DNA of 64,000 bases from Amycolatopsis sp. cg9 (GTDB lineage: Bacteria > Actinomycetota > Actinomycetes > Mycobacteriales > Pseudonocardiaceae). Location of the stretch: assembly GCF_041346945.1 (NCBI RefSeq), contig NZ_CP166850.1:10214501-10278500 (forward strand). The letters run 5' to 3'. The translations under genes were made by a program, and so were the position numbers. Under the pieces are notes generated by a model. It did no database searches. It was not told the origin of the DNA and worked only from the letters and a program-made list of their open reading frames with translations. How positions within the stretch are numbered: the stretch's first letter is position 1; every line of letters starts with the position of its first letter. Of this stretch, positions 57,301 to 64,000 are shown piece after piece.

Positions 57301-60300
57301 GCTCCGGCGTGGCCGGCGTGCCGACGGGCTTCCACTCGACGCGGTAGCGCCACGAGTCCACTTCGGACGCGGCGCGGGTCCGGTCGCGCCAGCGGGTCAG
57401 CGCGGGCAGCACCTCGGCCAGTGTGCTCCCGGGCGTGACGTCGAGGGTGCCGGCGACCGCGTCGAGGTCGAGGCCGTCGACGGCGGCCCAGAAAGCGGCG
57501 TCCACCGGGTCGGCGGCCGACTGCGGCGCGACCCCCGCGTCCAGCCAGTAGCGGCGGCGCTGGAAGGCGTAGGTGGGCAGGTCGACGCGGTGGGCGCCGG
57601 GGAACGCGGGCGTCCAGTCCACGACGACCCCGCGCACGTGCGCCTCGCCGAGCGAGCGCAGGAACCGCTCGTACCCGCCGTCGTCGCGGCGCAGCGAACC
57701 GAGCGCCTCGACGCCGTCGGCCTCGCCGATCGCCATCGTCAGCACCGGGTGCGGCGAGGACTCGACGAACGTGCCGAACCCTTCCGCGGCCAGCGTGGCG
57801 ACGGCGACGTCGAGCCGGACGGTCTCGCGGAGGTTGGTGTACCAGTACTCGGCGTCCAGCTCGGCGCCGTCGATCCAGGCGCCGGTGACGGTCGAGAAGA
57901 ACGCGATGTCGCCGGTCCGCGGCCGGATCGGGGCCAGCACACCGAGGAGTTCCCCGCGCAGCTGCTCGACCTGCGCCGAGTGGGAGGCGTAGTCGACGGG
58001 GATCCGCTTGGCCCGCACGCCGTCCGCCTCGCACGCGGTGATCAGCGCGTCCAGTGCGCCGGGCGTACCCGAGACGACGACGGCGGCCGGGCCGTTCACC
58101 GCGGCGATCGACAGCCCGCCGGTCAGCCGCGCTTCGACCGCGGCCAGTGGCGCGGCGACGGAAACCATGCCACCGCCGCCGGCGAGCGCCAGGATCGCCT
58201 TGCTGCGCAACGCGACCACCCGGGCACCGTCCTCGAGGGACAGTGCGCCGGAGACGACCGCGGCGGCGATTTCCCCCTGCGAGTGCCCCACGACCGCGTC
58301 CGGCACGACCCCGAAGGACCGCCACAGCTCGGCCAGCGACACCATCACGGCCCACAACGCGGGCTGCACGACGTCGACCCGCGCCAGCTCCGAAGCGTCG
58401 GCCAGCACGTCCCGCAGCGACCAGTCCACAAAGGATGACAACGCGGCGGCGCACTCGTCGAGCCGCGCCCCGAACACCGGCGACGACCCGGCCAGCTCCA
58501 GCGCCATGCCCGCCCACTGCGAACCCTGCCCGGGGAACACGAGCGCGGTCCGGCCCGTGCCGGCGGTCCCGGTGACCACGTTCGGCGCCGGAATCCCCTC
58601 CGCCAACGCGGAAAGACCGGTCAGCAGCGCGTCCCGGTCTCCGGTGACCACCGCGCGGTGCGGGAAGGCGGTCCGGGAAGTGGCCAGCGAGAAGGCGAGG
58701 TCGGCGACGTTGTGCTCACCCGCTCGCCCCTGCAGCGCAAGCGCTTGCGCCTGCAGTGCCTCGGGCGACTTGGCCGACAGCACCCACGGCACCACCGGCG
58801 GCTCGGGCGTCGGCTCGACGTCGGCGACGTCGCCCTGCTCGAGGAGCACGTGGGCGTTGGTGCCGGAGATGCCGAACGACGAGATCGCGGCCCGGCGCGG
58901 CCGTGGCCGCTCCCACGGGCGCGGTTCGCCGAGCAGGCGCACCGCGCCGCTGTCCCAGTCCACGTGGGACGACGGCGTTTCCGCGTGCAGCGTCCGCGGC
59001 ATCAGCCCGTGCCGCAGCGCCTGCACGGTCTTGATCACCCCGGCGACCCCGGCGGCGGCCTGGGCGTGGCCGATGTTCGACTTGAGCGAGCCGAGCCACA
59101 GCGGCTCCTCGCGGTCCTGCCCGTAGGTGGCCAGCAGCGCCTGCGCCTCGATCGGGTCGCCCAGCGCCGTGCCGGTGCCGTGCGCCTCCACGAGGTCGAT
59201 GTCCGAAGTGGACAGACCGGCGTCGGCCAGTGCCGCGCGGATCACGCGCTGCTGGGCCGGTCCGCTGGGGGCGCTGAGGCCGTTCGAAGCGCCGTCCTGG
59301 TTCAGCGCGCTGCCCTTCAGCACGGCGAGCACCGGGTGCCCGAGGCGCCGCGCGTCGGACAGCCGCTCGACCAGCACGATGCCCGCGCCTTCGGCCATGC
59401 CCATGCCGTCGGCACCGGCGCCGAACGCCTTGCAGCGCCCGTCCGCGGCCAGGCCGCGCTGGCGGCTGAACGCGGTCAGCGACGCCGGCGTCACCATCAC
59501 CGCGACCCCGCCCGCGAGGGCGAGCGAGCATTCACCGCGGCGCAGGGCCTGCGCCGCGAGGTGCAGCGCCACCAGCGACGACGAGCAGGCCGCGTCGATC
59601 GTGAGCGCCGGGCCTTCCAGGCCGAGGGTGTAGGCGACCCGGCCGGACAGCACGCTCGACACGCTGCCGGTGAGCAGGTGCCCTTCGAGGCCGTCCGGGA
59701 TGTCGCGCATCCGGGCGTGGTAGTCCTGGTAGTTCGCGCCGACGAAGACACCCGCGGACTCGCCGCGCAGCGTGGCCGGGTCGATCCCGGCGTGCTCGAT
59801 CGCCTCCCACGAGATCTCCAGCAGCAGCCGCTGCTGCGGGTCCATCGCCAGCGCCTCACGCGGCGAGATGCCGAAGAAGCCGGCGTCGAAGTCGGCGACG
59901 TCGTGCAGGAAGCCGCCGTGGCGGACGGTCGAGGTGCCCTGCTCGTCGGCGTCGCCGCCGAACAGCTTCGCCAGGTCCCAGCCGCGGTCGGTGGGGAACC
60001 CGGAGATGGCGTCGCGGCCTTCGGCGACGAGGGTCCACAGGTCGTCGGCGGACCGCACGCCGCCCGGGTACCGGCAGCCCATGCCGATGATCGCGATCGG
60101 GTCGTCGGCGTTCGCGACCCGGGTCGACGCGACCGCTTCGGTGCGCGTGCCGAGCACCTGGTCCCGCAGGTGCGCGGCGAGCCGCTGCGGTGTCGGGTGG
60201 TCGAAGACCAGCGTCGCGGGCAGCCGCAGGCCGGTCGCGGCGGCGATCCGGTTGCGGACGTCCAGCGCGGTCAGCGAGTCGAAGCCGAGGTCGGTGAACG

Positions 60301-63300
60301 GCCGGTCCGGCTCGACGGCGGCGCCGTTCGCGTGCCCGAGCACCGCGGCGGCCTGGGCGCGGACCAGTTCGAGGAGCTGCCGGTCGGCTTCGTCGCCGGA
60401 CAGCCCGGCGAGCTGCGCCGCCAGCGCCGGCGCCTCCGCGGCGGGCGCCTTCGCGGTTTCCTTCAGCCGCTTGACCTGCGGCAGGTCGTCGAACAGCGGC
60501 CGGGCCCGCCCGGCGGTGAACACCGGCAGGAACCGCGCCCAGTCGACGTCGGCGAGCACCGCGAAGGTCTCGTCGTGGCCGAGGGTTTCGTGCAGCGCGG
60601 CGACGGCCGTGGCCGGGTCCATCAGCGGCAGGCCGCGCCGGGCGAGCTGCCCGGTGTCGACGCCTTCGGACATCCCGCCCCGGCCCTCGATCTCGGTCGG
60701 GGCCCAGACGCCCCAGGCGATCGACGTCGCGGTCGCGCCCCGGGCCCGGCGCCGCTCGGCGAGGGTGTCGAGGAAGTTGTTGGCCGCCGAGTAGCCGGCG
60801 TGGTCGCCGCTGCCCCAGACGCCGGCGATCGAGGAGAACAGGACGAACGCGTCGAGGTCGTCGCCGAGCAGCTCGTCCAGGTGACGGGCGCCGGCGACCT
60901 TCGCCCGGACGACCTCGGCGAACCCGGGCAGGGTCGTCTCGGTCACCGGCAGGAGCTCGACCGTGCCCGCGGCGTGGAAGACCGCGCGGACCGGTTCGCC
61001 GAGGTCCGCCAGCAGCGCGGTGAGGGCGGCGCGGTCGGCGACGTCGCAGCGGGCGAGCGTGACGCGGGTGCCGAGCGCTTCCAGCTCGGCGGCCAGTTCG
61101 GTGGCGCCGGGCGCGTCCGGGCCGCGGCGGCCGGTCAGCACCAGGTGCGACGCGCCTTCCCCGGCGAGCCAGCGGGCGACGTGCGTGCCGAGCGCCCCGG
61201 TGCCGCCGGTGACGAGGATCGTGCCTTCGGGCCGCCACCGCGCCGGCCGGGCCTGCTCGCCCTTGCCCGCGGGGTGCAGCCGCCGGACCCGGACGCCGCC
61301 GGGCCGCACGGCGAGCTGGTCTTCGGCACCGCGCGCGGCGAGGATCCGGCCCAGCTGGTCCAGTTCGGCGGCGGACGGACCGGCGGTGAGGTCGACGAGA
61401 CCGCCCCAGCGGTCGGCGTGCTCCAGCGCGAGCACGCGCCCGAGGCCCCAGAGCAGCGACTGCTCGATGCCCGGCAGCTCGTCGGCGGGGCCGGTGCGGA
61501 CCGCGCCGCGGGTCAGCACCCACAGCGGCGCGCCGATCCCGGCGTCACCGAGGGCCTGGGCGAGGACGAGCGTGAGGATCAACCCGGCCGGGCTCTCGGG
61601 GAACTCCGGGTGCGGCCGTTCGTCACTCGCGAGCAGCGAGACGACGCCGTCGTACGGCCCGGCGAAGCGCTCGGCCAGCGCGGCCCGGTCGGTGTCGGTG
61701 AGCACGAGGGTCTCGACGTCGGCGGTGCGGGCCAGCGCGTCGACGACGTCCTGGCCGGAGCCGTCTTCGCCGCGCACGACCAGCCAGCGCCCGGACGGCG
61801 CGGCGGCGGGCAGGTCGGCGGGCTTCCAGGTGATCCCGTACCGCCAGGAGTCCACGGTGGATTCCGTGGTGCGGCGCCGCCGCCACTTCGCCAGGGCCGG
61901 GAGGACCTCGTCGAGCGGGGTGTCGACGGAGACGCCGAGGGTGCCCGCGAGGTCCGCCGGGTCGTCGCGGTCGACGACGTCCCAGAACCGTGCGTCGGCG
62001 GGCGCGACCCGGCCGCCGTGGCCGTCCTCGGTGTGCAGCCAGAAGCTTTCGCGCTGGAACGCGTAGGTGGGCAGGGCGACGCGGCCCGCGCCGGGGAACG
62101 CCGGGGTCCAGTCGACCTCGACGCCGGCGCAGTGCGCTTCGCCGAGCGCCAGCTGGAACCGGGCGAGCCCGCCGTCGCCGCGGCGCAGGGTGCCCAGCGC
62201 GGTCGCGGTCTCGCCGATGGCCATCGTCAGGACCGGGTGCGGCGACGCCTCGACGAACGTGCCGAAGCCGCGCTCGGTCAGCGCGCGGACGGCGTCGTCG
62301 AGCAGCACGGTGCCGCGGAGGTTGGTGTACCAGTACGTCGCGTCCAGCTCGGCGCCGTCGGCCCAGTCGCCGGTGACGGTGGAGAAGAAGCCGGTTCCGG
62401 CGGTCCGCGGCGCGATCGGGGCGAGCACGCTCAGGAGCTCGTCGCGGATCTCTTCGACCTGCGCGGAGTGCGACGCGTAGTCCACCGGGATCCGCTTGGC
62501 GCGGACGCCGCCGGCCTCGCAGGCCGCGATCAGCGCGTCCAGAGCCCGGGGTTCGCCCGAGACCACCACCGCGGCCGGGCCGTTCACCGCCGCGATCGAA
62601 AGTCCCTCGGTCAGGAGCGCCTCGACGGTCTCCCGCGAGGCGGCCACCGAAACCATGCCCCCGCGCCCGGCCAGCGCCAGGATCGCCTTGCTGCGCAACG
62701 CGACCACGCGAGCACCGTCCTCGAGGGACAGCGCACCCGACACCACGGCGGCCGCGATCTCACCCTGCGAGTGACCCACGACCGCGTCCGGGACGACGCC
62801 GTGCGAACGCCACAGCTCGGCCAGCGACACCATCACGGCCCACAACGCGGGCTGCACGACGTCGACCCGCGCCAACGCGTCGGCGTCCGCGAGAACATCA
62901 CGCAGCGACCAGTCCACGAAGGACTCCAGAGCCGCCGCGCATTCGTCGAGCCGGGCCGCGAACACCGGCGCCGACTCCGCCAGGTCCAGCGCCATCCCGG
63001 CCCACTGCGAGCCCTGCCCCGGGAACACCAGAGCGACCTTGCCGGGCTTCGCGGCCACGCCGGTCACCACGGAGTCGTCCGGTGCGCCGGCGGCGACCGC
63101 GGCGAGCCCGCGGAGGAGTTCGCCCCGGTCGTGCCCGACCACGACGGCCCGGTGCTCGAACCGGGCCCGGGTGAGGGCCAGGGAGCACCCGACCTCGGCC
63201 GGCCCGAGGCCGTCCACCGCCGGCATCAGCGCCGCGGCCTGCGCCCGGAGCGCTTCCGCGGTCCGACCGGAGACGACCCACGGCACGACCGCCCCGGCCC

Positions 63301-64000
63301 CCATGCGCCCCAATGTGGCGTTCGGTGCGTCCAGCGCACCCAACGCCACATTGGGGCGCTCTGGGGCGGCTTCGAGGATCGCGTGCGCGTTGGTCCCGCT
63401 GATGCCGAACGACGACACCGCCGCGCGACGCGGGTGGTCGCGCTCGGGCCATTCGACGTCTTCGGCCAGCAGCCGCAGCGTGCCGTCGGACCAGTCCACT
63501 TCGGACGTCGGGCGCTCGGCGTGCCGCGACTTCGGCAACGTCGAGTGCTGCAGCGCCAGCACGGCCTTCATGACGCCGGCGACGCCCGCCGCGGCCTGCG
63601 TGTGCCCGATGTTCGACTTCACCGAACCCAGCCAGAGCGGCTGCTCCGGCGACCGGCCGCGCCCGTAGGTCTCCAGCAGCGCCTGCGCTTCGATCGGGTC
63701 GCCCAGCGGTGTCCCGGTGCCGTGGGCCTCCATCAGGTCGACCTGGCTCGCCGCCACCCGGGCGTTGGCGAGCGCGTCGAGGATGACCCGTTCCTGCGAC
63801 GGCCCGTTCGGCGCGCTCAGCCCGTTCGACGCGCCGTCGGAGTTGACCGCCGAGCCGCGCACGACCGCGAGCACCGGGTGCCCGTTGCGCTGCGCGTCGG
63901 AAAGCCGTTCCAGCACCAGCATCCCGGCGCCCTCGGCGGCGCCGAACCCGTCGGCGTCGGCGGAGAACGGCTTGCACCGGCCGTCCGGGGAGAGGGCCCG
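45335..64000 (-). CDS. Modular type I polyketide synthase PKS-A, 5'-partial, four modules
   Basis: This gene extends a growing polyketide chain by four steps and hands it to PKS-B. The window enters it inside a KS: the Cys active site lies outside, but HGTGT and NIGHTQ are present. In-window residues (codon 1 at 64000): rest of KS, AT ~300-600, KR ~930, ACP ~1240; KS 1300, AT 1820, KR 2410, ACP 2715; KS 2775, AT 3270, DH 3605-3800, ER 4040-4315, KR 4330, ACP 4635; KS 4695, AT 5220, KR 5810, ACP 6110. All four ACPs keep GFDSL. The last ~60 residues ([17 protein letters not shown], then an acidic tail) are a C-terminal docking domain. AT motifs predict mM, mM, M, M. The stop is TGA at 45335-45337, and PKS-B begins 21 bp later. 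No start codon is visible, so the start is unknown. Family assignment is certain; substrate and stereochemistry calls are predictions. Confidence 0.97.
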   Translation of the reverse strand, partial: RALSPDGRCKPFSADADGFGAAEGAGMLVLERLSDAQRNGHPVLAVVRGSAVNSDGASNGLSAPNGPSQERVILDALANARVAASQVDLMEAHGTGTPLGDPIEAQALLETYGRGRSPEQPLWLGSVKSNIGHTQAAAGVAGVMKAVLALQHSTLPKSRHAERPTSEVDWSDGTLRLLAEDVEWPERDHPRRAAVSSFGISGTNAHAILEAAPERPNVALGALDAPNATLGRMGAGAVVPWVVSGRTAEALRAQAAALMPAVDGLGPAEVGCSLALTRARFEHRAVVVGHDRGELLRGLAAVAAGAPDDSVVTGVAAKPGKVALVFPGQGSQWAGMALDLAESAPVFAARLDECAAALESFVDWSLRDVLADADALARVDVVQPALWAVMVSLAELWRSHGVVPDAVVGHSQGEIAAAVVSGALSLEDGARVVALRSKAILALAGRGGMVSVAASRETVEALLTEGLSIAAVNGPAAVVVSGEPRALDALIAACEAGGVRAKRIPVDYASHSAQVEEIRDELLSVLAPIAPRTAGTGFFSTVTGDWADGAELDATYWYTNLRGTVLLDDAVRALTERGFGTFVEASPHPVLTMAIGETATALGTLRRGDGGLARFQLALGEAHCAGVEVDWTPAFPGAGRVALPTYAFQRESFWLHTEDGHGGRVAPADARFWDVVDRDDPADLAGTLGVSVDTPLDEVLPALAKWRRRRTTESTVDSWRYGITWKPADLPAAAPSGRWLVVRGEDGSGQDVVDALARTADVETLVLTDTDRAALAERFAGPYDGVVSLLASDERPHPEFPESPAGLILTLVLAQALGDAGIGAPLWVLTRGAVRTGPADELPGIEQSLLWGLGRVLALEHADRWGGLVDLTAGPSAAELDQLGRILAARGAEDQLAVRPGGVRVRRLHPAGKGEQARPARWRPEGTILVTGGTGALGTHVARWLAGEGASHLVLTGRRGPDAPGATELAAELEALGTRVTLARCDVADRAALTALLADLGEPVRAVFHAAGTVELLPVTETTLPGFAEVVRAKVAGARHLDELLGDDLDAFVLFSSIAGVWGSGDHAGYSAANNFLDTLAERRRARGATATSIAWGVWAPTEIEGRGGMSEGVDTGQLARRGLPLMDPATAVAALHETLGHDETFAVLADVDWARFLPVFTAGRARPLFDDLPQVKRLKETAKAPAAEAPALAAQLAGLSGDEADRQLLELVRAQAAAVLGHANGAAVEPDRPFTDLGFDSLTALDVRNRIAAATGLRLPATLVFDHPTPQRLAAHLRDQVLGTRTEAVASTRVANADDPIAIIGMGCRYPGGVRSADDLWTLVAEGRDAISGFPTDRGWDLAKLFGGDADEQGTSTVRHGGFLHDVADFDAGFFGISPREALAMDPQQRLLLEISWEAIEHAGIDPATLRGESAGVFVGANYQDYHARMRDIPDGLEGHLLTGSVSSVLSGRVAYTLGLEGPALTIDAACSSSLVALHLAAQALRRGECSLALAGGVAVMVTPASLTAFSRQRGLAADGRCKAFGAGADGMGMAEGAGIVLVERLSDARRLGHPVLAVLKGSALNQDGASNGLSAPSGPAQQRVIRAALADAGLSTSDIDLVEAHGTGTALGDPIEAQALLATYGQDREEPLWLGSLKSNIGHAQAAAGVAGVIKTVQALRHGLMPRTLHAETPSSHVDWDSGAVRLLGEPRPWERPRPRRAAISSFGISGTNAHVLLEQGDVADVEPTPEPPVVPWVLSAKSPEALQAQALALQGRAGEHNVADLAFSLATSRTAFPHRAVVTGDRDALLTGLSALAEGIPAPNVVTGTAGTGRTALVFPGQGSQWAGMALELAGSSPVFGARLDECAAALSSFVDWSLRDVLADASELARVDVVQPALWAVMVSLAELWRSFGVVPDAVVGHSQGEIAAAVVSGALSLEDGARVVALRSKAILALAGGGGMVSVAAPLAAVEARLTGGLSIAAVNGPAAVVVSGTPGALDALITACEADGVRAKRIPVDYASHSAQVEQLRGELLGVLAPIRPRTGDIAFFSTVTGAWIDGAELDAEYWYTNLRETVRLDVAVATLAAEGFGTFVESSPHPVLTMAIGEADGVEALGSLRRDDGGYERFLRSLGEAHVRGVVVDWTPAFPGAHRVDLPTYAFQRRRYWLDAGVAPQSAADPVDAAFWAAVDGLDLDAVAGTLDVTPGSTLAEVLPALTRWRDRTRAASEVDSWRYRVEWKPVGTPATPELSGRWLVVVPAGHEDCGVPAALAAHGAEPVVVPEFTGGEGYAGVVSLLALDETPAPEADFLPAGATANLALAQAMADGETPLWLLTRGGIDLRPAQAMTWGLGRVIGLELPGIWGGLLDLPAEPDAATAGLLAAALSGVDDEDQVAIRPSGLLARRLVRAPFTPPAERWKPRGTVLITGGTGALGAHVARRLATDGAEHLVLTSRRGPDAPGAADLEAELTALGTRVTIAACDVADRDSLAALLAGLGEPVRAVVHAAGLPQATPVRETTAAEFADVIGGKVAGARNLDELLGDDVDAFVLFSSNAGVWGSGGQGAYGAGNAYLDALAEQRRARGAAATSVAWGFWGGGGMAGDVELEDQLRRRGLREMAPEAAVEALCQALDAREVFLAVADVDWARFAPGFTLSRRRPLIEDIPEVRALLEAADEPETERPALARRVAELGEAEARRLLLDLVRGEAASVLGHDSATAVPAGRAFRELGFDSLTAVEVRNRINAATGLTLPATLVFDHPNPAALAAELHRLLLGRTETAVVTSAAATDEPIAIVAMGCRFPGGVRSPEDLWRLVTDGVDALTAFPADRGWDLSSFGDTEFAEVGGFVTGAADFDAGFFGISPREALAMDPQQRVLLETAWEVFERAGVDPASLRGSATGVFVGASSSGYGSNLEQGPSGSEGYLLTGEAPSVMSGRLSYTFGLEGPAVTVDTACSSALVAMHLASQALRQGECSLALAGGVAIMAKPMAFLEFARQRGLAADGRCKAFADAADGTGWGEGVGLILLERLSDAERNGHQVLAVVRGSAVNQDGASNGLSAPNGPSQQRVIRAALANAGLSTSDVDAVEAHGTGTRLGDPIEAQALLATYGQDREEPLWLGSVKSNLGHTQAAAGMAGVIKTVEALRHGVLPRTLHVDTPSSQVDWTAGSVELLTEARGWPERDRPRRAAVSAFGVSGTNVHTILEQAPAAEPLPDPEPTDALLPQVFSAHDAAALDTLISGLPDANPVDLGFSLATTRARLGHRAVRLGDDIVTGTADPDALLAVLFTGQGAQRVGMGQELYTRFPVYAAAFDAVLAHFTPALRDALADAELLNRTEFTQPALFAVEVALFRLVESFGVRPDFVAGHSIGEISAAHVAGVLSLADACRLVSARASLMQALPAGGAMVSIAAPESAIVLTEGVSIAAVNGPESVVISGDEAAVLAIAAQFPKTKRLTVSHAFHSPLMDPMLDGFRAVAESLTYHPAEIPVISNVSGALAEPFTADYWVRHVREAVRFADGISTLQAAGVGVFLELGPDGVLSAMVDGTAISALRRDRAEERALLTALSTAHVHGVDVDWAAFFPGGRRVDLPTYPFQRERYWPRAGAARGDLGAVGVGALEHPLLGAAVDLAGDEGTVLSGRLSLETHPWLAGHALSGTVLVPGTALLELVVQAGDQVGCAVVDELTFAAPLVLPARGAVTVQVSAGPADTAGRRPIAVHSRSAGADWTQHATGSVSSSALSRESADEWPPAGAEAVDIAGLYPRLAAMGFAYGEAFGGLTRVWRDGTDVYAEVTLPEPFDAAGFAVHPALLDAALHPLGLGIVTPDDGSARVPFSFTRAAVHAAGATELRVRLSPAGENAVALTAWDATGAPVVSVGSLLLRAVAPAAATVPDTLFEQVRTEVTAEPGAPREELGFARVPDGDVHETAGRVLERLQTWLAEERPGRLVVVTRGAADGDLAAAAAAGLVRSAQSEHPGRFLLVDVDDDPRSEALLSTVDTFGEPQLVLREGTASAPRLVRATGVPLTPASDSWQLVTTGGGTTDSLALTGTTEAPLGAGEVRIEVRAAGLNFRDVLISLGMYPDPGARLGSEAAGVVVETGDGVRNLAVGDRVFGLIDDAFAPRATADARRLAAVPAGWTFAEAATVPVAFVTAYYGLFDLGGLEPGQSVLVHAAAGGVGMAAVQLARWKGAEVFATASEGKHAVLRSFGLDDAHLASSRTLDFREKFRGGVDVVLNSLTGAFTDASLALLKPGGQFVELGKTDVREGAGYHTFDLGDPGADRIAAILADLLAAFGRGELTPLPVRAWDLGRAADAFRFVSQAKHVGKNVLTLPRPEPAGTVLVTGGTGTLGAAVARHLARRPGVERLVLVGRRGAAAPGAAGLIDELTALGVEAVVAAGDVAEPGFVADVLRAIPAGQPLIGVVHAAGVLDDGVLEAQTPARVSAVLRAKVDGAEALDRLTRDHDLAWFVLFSSVAGIVGAAGQSGYAAANSALDALAARRRSQGLPAVSLAWGQWALSSAMTGKLGARDRGRIERAGIRPLSTEDALAAMDAAIGLGRPVAVPMRVDLAALRTADDLAPLWRGLVRTPVRRSARAAVADDGWAARLAGLAPEEATSKLLDLVRKHVAAVLGHASPDAIDPAKAFKDSGFDSLTAVELRNRLATATGRTLPATLVFDYPSPEVLAGYLHGELAGAAPVAAPVGRARSRVDDPVAIVAMSCRFPGDVDSADALWRLVAEGRDAIGGFPADRGWPVDELYHPDPAHPGTFYASGGGFLPGAAQFDAAFFGISPREALAMDPQQRLLLEVSWEAFERAGIEPGTLRGSNTGVFVGAAHSGYAAGSTSAADGVEGHLMTGNAGSVLSGRVAYHLGLEGSAVTVDTACSSSLVALHLAGQALRQGECDLALAGGVAILGTPDIFVEFSRQRGLSPDGRCKAFSDSADGTGWSEGAGMVVLERLSDARRNGHEVLAILRGSAVNSDGASNGLTAPNGPSQQRVIRAALASAGLSTSDVDAVEAHGTGTTLGDPIEAQAVLATYGQDREEPLWLGSLKSNLGHTQSAAGVAGVIKMVMAMRHGVLPKTLHVDAPSSRVDWDAGAVELLTEQRAWPATGHPRRAGVSAFGISGTNAHAILELPEDPAPAPLPAPEPPVVAWALSAKGEPALRAQARKLAAAVADASPVAVAGALLARTRFDDRAVVLGGSREDLLSGLHALAAGEAAPGVVRGTASPGKLAVLFTGQGAQRAGMGRELYDRYPVFAAAFDRICAEFTVPVRDVVFGDAPGLDETGFTQPALFAVEVALYRLFESWGVRPAFVAGHSIGELAAAHVAGVFSLEDACLLVSARAALMQALPKGGAMVSIAAPEAEVRPLLGDRVSIAAINGPASVVVSGDEPEVLALAAEFAGRGVRTKRLSVSHAFHSPHLDPMLDEFRAAADKVTYHPAEIPVISNVSGALAEPFTADYWVEHVREAVRFADGIATLEAEGARFFLELGPDGVLSSMARDTVTGDVVVVPSLRRDRPEEAAALTALSTLFAHGAAADLSAVFGPAGRVALPTYAFRHEHFWLEPAAPAPAADSAFWSAVERADIGELAGALAIDEDQRESLTALLPALSTWRRQRDEESVVDSWRYRVTWEPARETGAAPRGTWLLAVPAAETALGDRIAAALTAHGVAVTRLDDPTEADLAEVEADAVLSLLALTPGTDVVPAGVAATLALLRAVNDIPVWTLTRDAVATGPADAAPDAVQAQVWGLGRSAALDRPAAWGGLVDLPAEFDDRTGELLVQALADPAEDQVALREGRLVRRLVPVTGAPAGRPWQPRGTVLVTGGTGALGAHVARWLATAGADRIVLTSRRGRRAPGAEDLLAELTALGAEATIAACDVADRAALAEVLDGIRADLTAVVHAAGTGGATPLEDADLGPFAGILTAKVAGAENLDALLGDAELDAFVLFSSIAGVWGSGGQSAYGAANAHLDALARRRRAAGRTATALAWGPWADGGMAADHDAEDYLRRRGLRTLRPALAVRALAGAVGRDETALTLADVDWDRFVPAFTSARPSALLLGVPDARRAVETEPVADGALQDELAELDPAEAERTLLTLVRTEAAVALGHRGADAVPAARPFTELGFDSLTSVEFRNRLAAAAGVALPATVVFDHPTPAALAAHLLEVLRPGAATDPEEARIRAALATVPLAKFRDAGLMSALLELAGLEDATDAGDDLDDLDAEALVRLALDGTDSR
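45540..49920 (-). other. PKS-A module 4: KS-AT-KR-ACP, malonyl
   Basis: The AT belongs to a second, divergent malonyl type ([23 protein letters not shown]), shared in this window only with PKS-B module 3. The KR has GGTGALG and [11 protein letters not shown], with no LDD (A-type). The predicted product is a beta-hydroxyl. This is the last module before the PKS-A to PKS-B docking junction. Confidence 0.9.
49950..55685 (-). other. PKS-A module 3: KS-AT-DH-ER-KR-ACP, malonyl, fully reducing
   Basis: KS reads TACSSA. The AT has GHSIGEIS and HAFHS (malonyl). The DH has the His motif [11 protein letters not shown] (~53070-53100) and the downstream Asp motif [10 protein letters not shown]. The ER has [13 protein letters not shown] and the cofactor loop [13 protein letters not shown]. 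The KR has GGTGTLG and LDD (B-type). All parts look intact, so a methylene is predicted. A 32-bp perfect palindrome lies in the DH at 52809-52840. Confidence 0.9.
52809..52840. repeat. 32-bp perfect palindrome in the PKS-A module 3 DH
   Basis: The half site is TCGTCCGCACTTTCAC, followed at once by its reverse complement, with no loop. It encodes an [15 protein letters not shown] stretch where other DH domains here have a short APGAPE-type surface loop. The core TTTCACGTGAAA is AT-rich compared with the flanks. Confidence 0.9.
55700..60105 (-). other. PKS-A module 2: KS-AT-KR-ACP, methylmalonyl
   Basis: The KS active site reads AACSSS rather than the usual TACSSS; Cys is kept. The AT has GHSQGE and YASHS (methylmalonyl). 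The KR has [18 protein letters not shown] and YGAGN, an A-type pattern without LDD. There is no DH or ER: the linker after the AT runs straight to the structural KR part ([10 protein letters not shown]). The predicted product is an alpha-methyl, beta-hydroxyl unit. Confidence 0.9.
60150..64000 (-). other. PKS-A module 1 (partial): KS-AT-KR-ACP
   Basis: The KS is entered after its Cys motif; EAHGTGT and SNIGHTQ are visible. The AT has [12 protein letters not shown] and YASHS, predicting methylmalonyl-CoA. The KR has GGTGALG, FSS, Tyr (GYSAANN) and a Trp in GVWGSG with no LDD, the pattern of A-type KRs. The predicted step is an alpha-methyl, beta-hydroxyl unit. The KS-AT linker carries a near-perfect palindromic element (63305-63359). 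The ACP GFDSL is near 60280. Confidence 0.9.
63305..63359. repeat. Dispersed palindromic element, copy in PKS-A module 1 linker
   Basis: This is an inverted repeat with perfect 18-bp arms (63305-63322 and 63342-63359) and an inner 6-bp stem (GGTGCG/CGCACC). The core is the same as in the element at 14807-14885. It is translated in frame (PNVALG...PNATLG) in the KS-AT linker of a different module. Confidence 0.88.

Noticed and set aside
1..64000. Thioesterase, loading module, tailoring enzyme, regulator, tRNA or insertion sequence
   Set aside because: I looked for GxSxG thioesterase endings, KSQ, and any non-PKS frame in the only gap (215 bp) and found none; they must lie outside the window if present.

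Overview
The window is the interior of a very large modular type I polyketide synthase (PKS) locus from a high-GC actinomycete. The base composition is strongly GC-rich with GC-ending codons, all real coding sequence is on the minus strand, and dispersed palindromic repeats of a kind I associate with Amycolatopsis-like genomes are present. The genus is an inference and was not tested. The long plus-strand open frames are antisense shadows.

Layout in transcription order (right to left): PKS-A (64000 to 45335, 5' end outside the window), PKS-B (45313-30530), PKS-C (30512-21363), a 215-bp gap with a strong hairpin terminator and a promoter-like sequence, PKS-D (21147-6680, broken by one apparent 1-base frameshift), and PKS-E (6679 to the left edge, 3' end outside). 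A, B and C are separated by only 17-21 bp and look like one transcript. D has its own leader, and E starts directly after the stop codon of D. There are 14 extension modules, the first and last partial. I saw no loading module, thioesterase, tailoring, regulatory or resistance gene, so the window holds neither the start nor the end of the assembly line.

Module predictions, from AT motifs (GHSQGE...YASHS = methylmalonyl, mM; GHSIGE...HAFHS = malonyl, M) and the reductive domains present: A1 mM, KR; A2 mM, KR; A3 M, DH-ER-KR; A4 M, KR; B1 M, KR; B2 mM, DH-ER-KR; B3 M, KR; C1 M, KR; C2 M, KR; D1 mM, DH-KR; D2 mM, KR with a destroyed cofactor motif; D3 mM, DH-KR; E1 mM, KR; E2 M, incomplete. If the proteins act in gene order, as the docking tails suggest, they add a hydroxyl-rich, mostly acetate-derived stretch (A4-C2). 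This is followed by a methyl-branched ene / keto / ene / hydroxyl stretch (D1-E1). The final compound cannot be named from the window.

The most unusual features are a 102-bp tandem repeat encoding an Ala/Gly/Ser-rich insertion inside the C2 KR region, three palindromic elements carried in frame inside the PKS coding sequence, the frameshift at a C run in PKS-D, the D2 ketoreductase that appears unable to bind NADPH, an independently expressed D-E unit, and long identical DNA blocks shared between modules.
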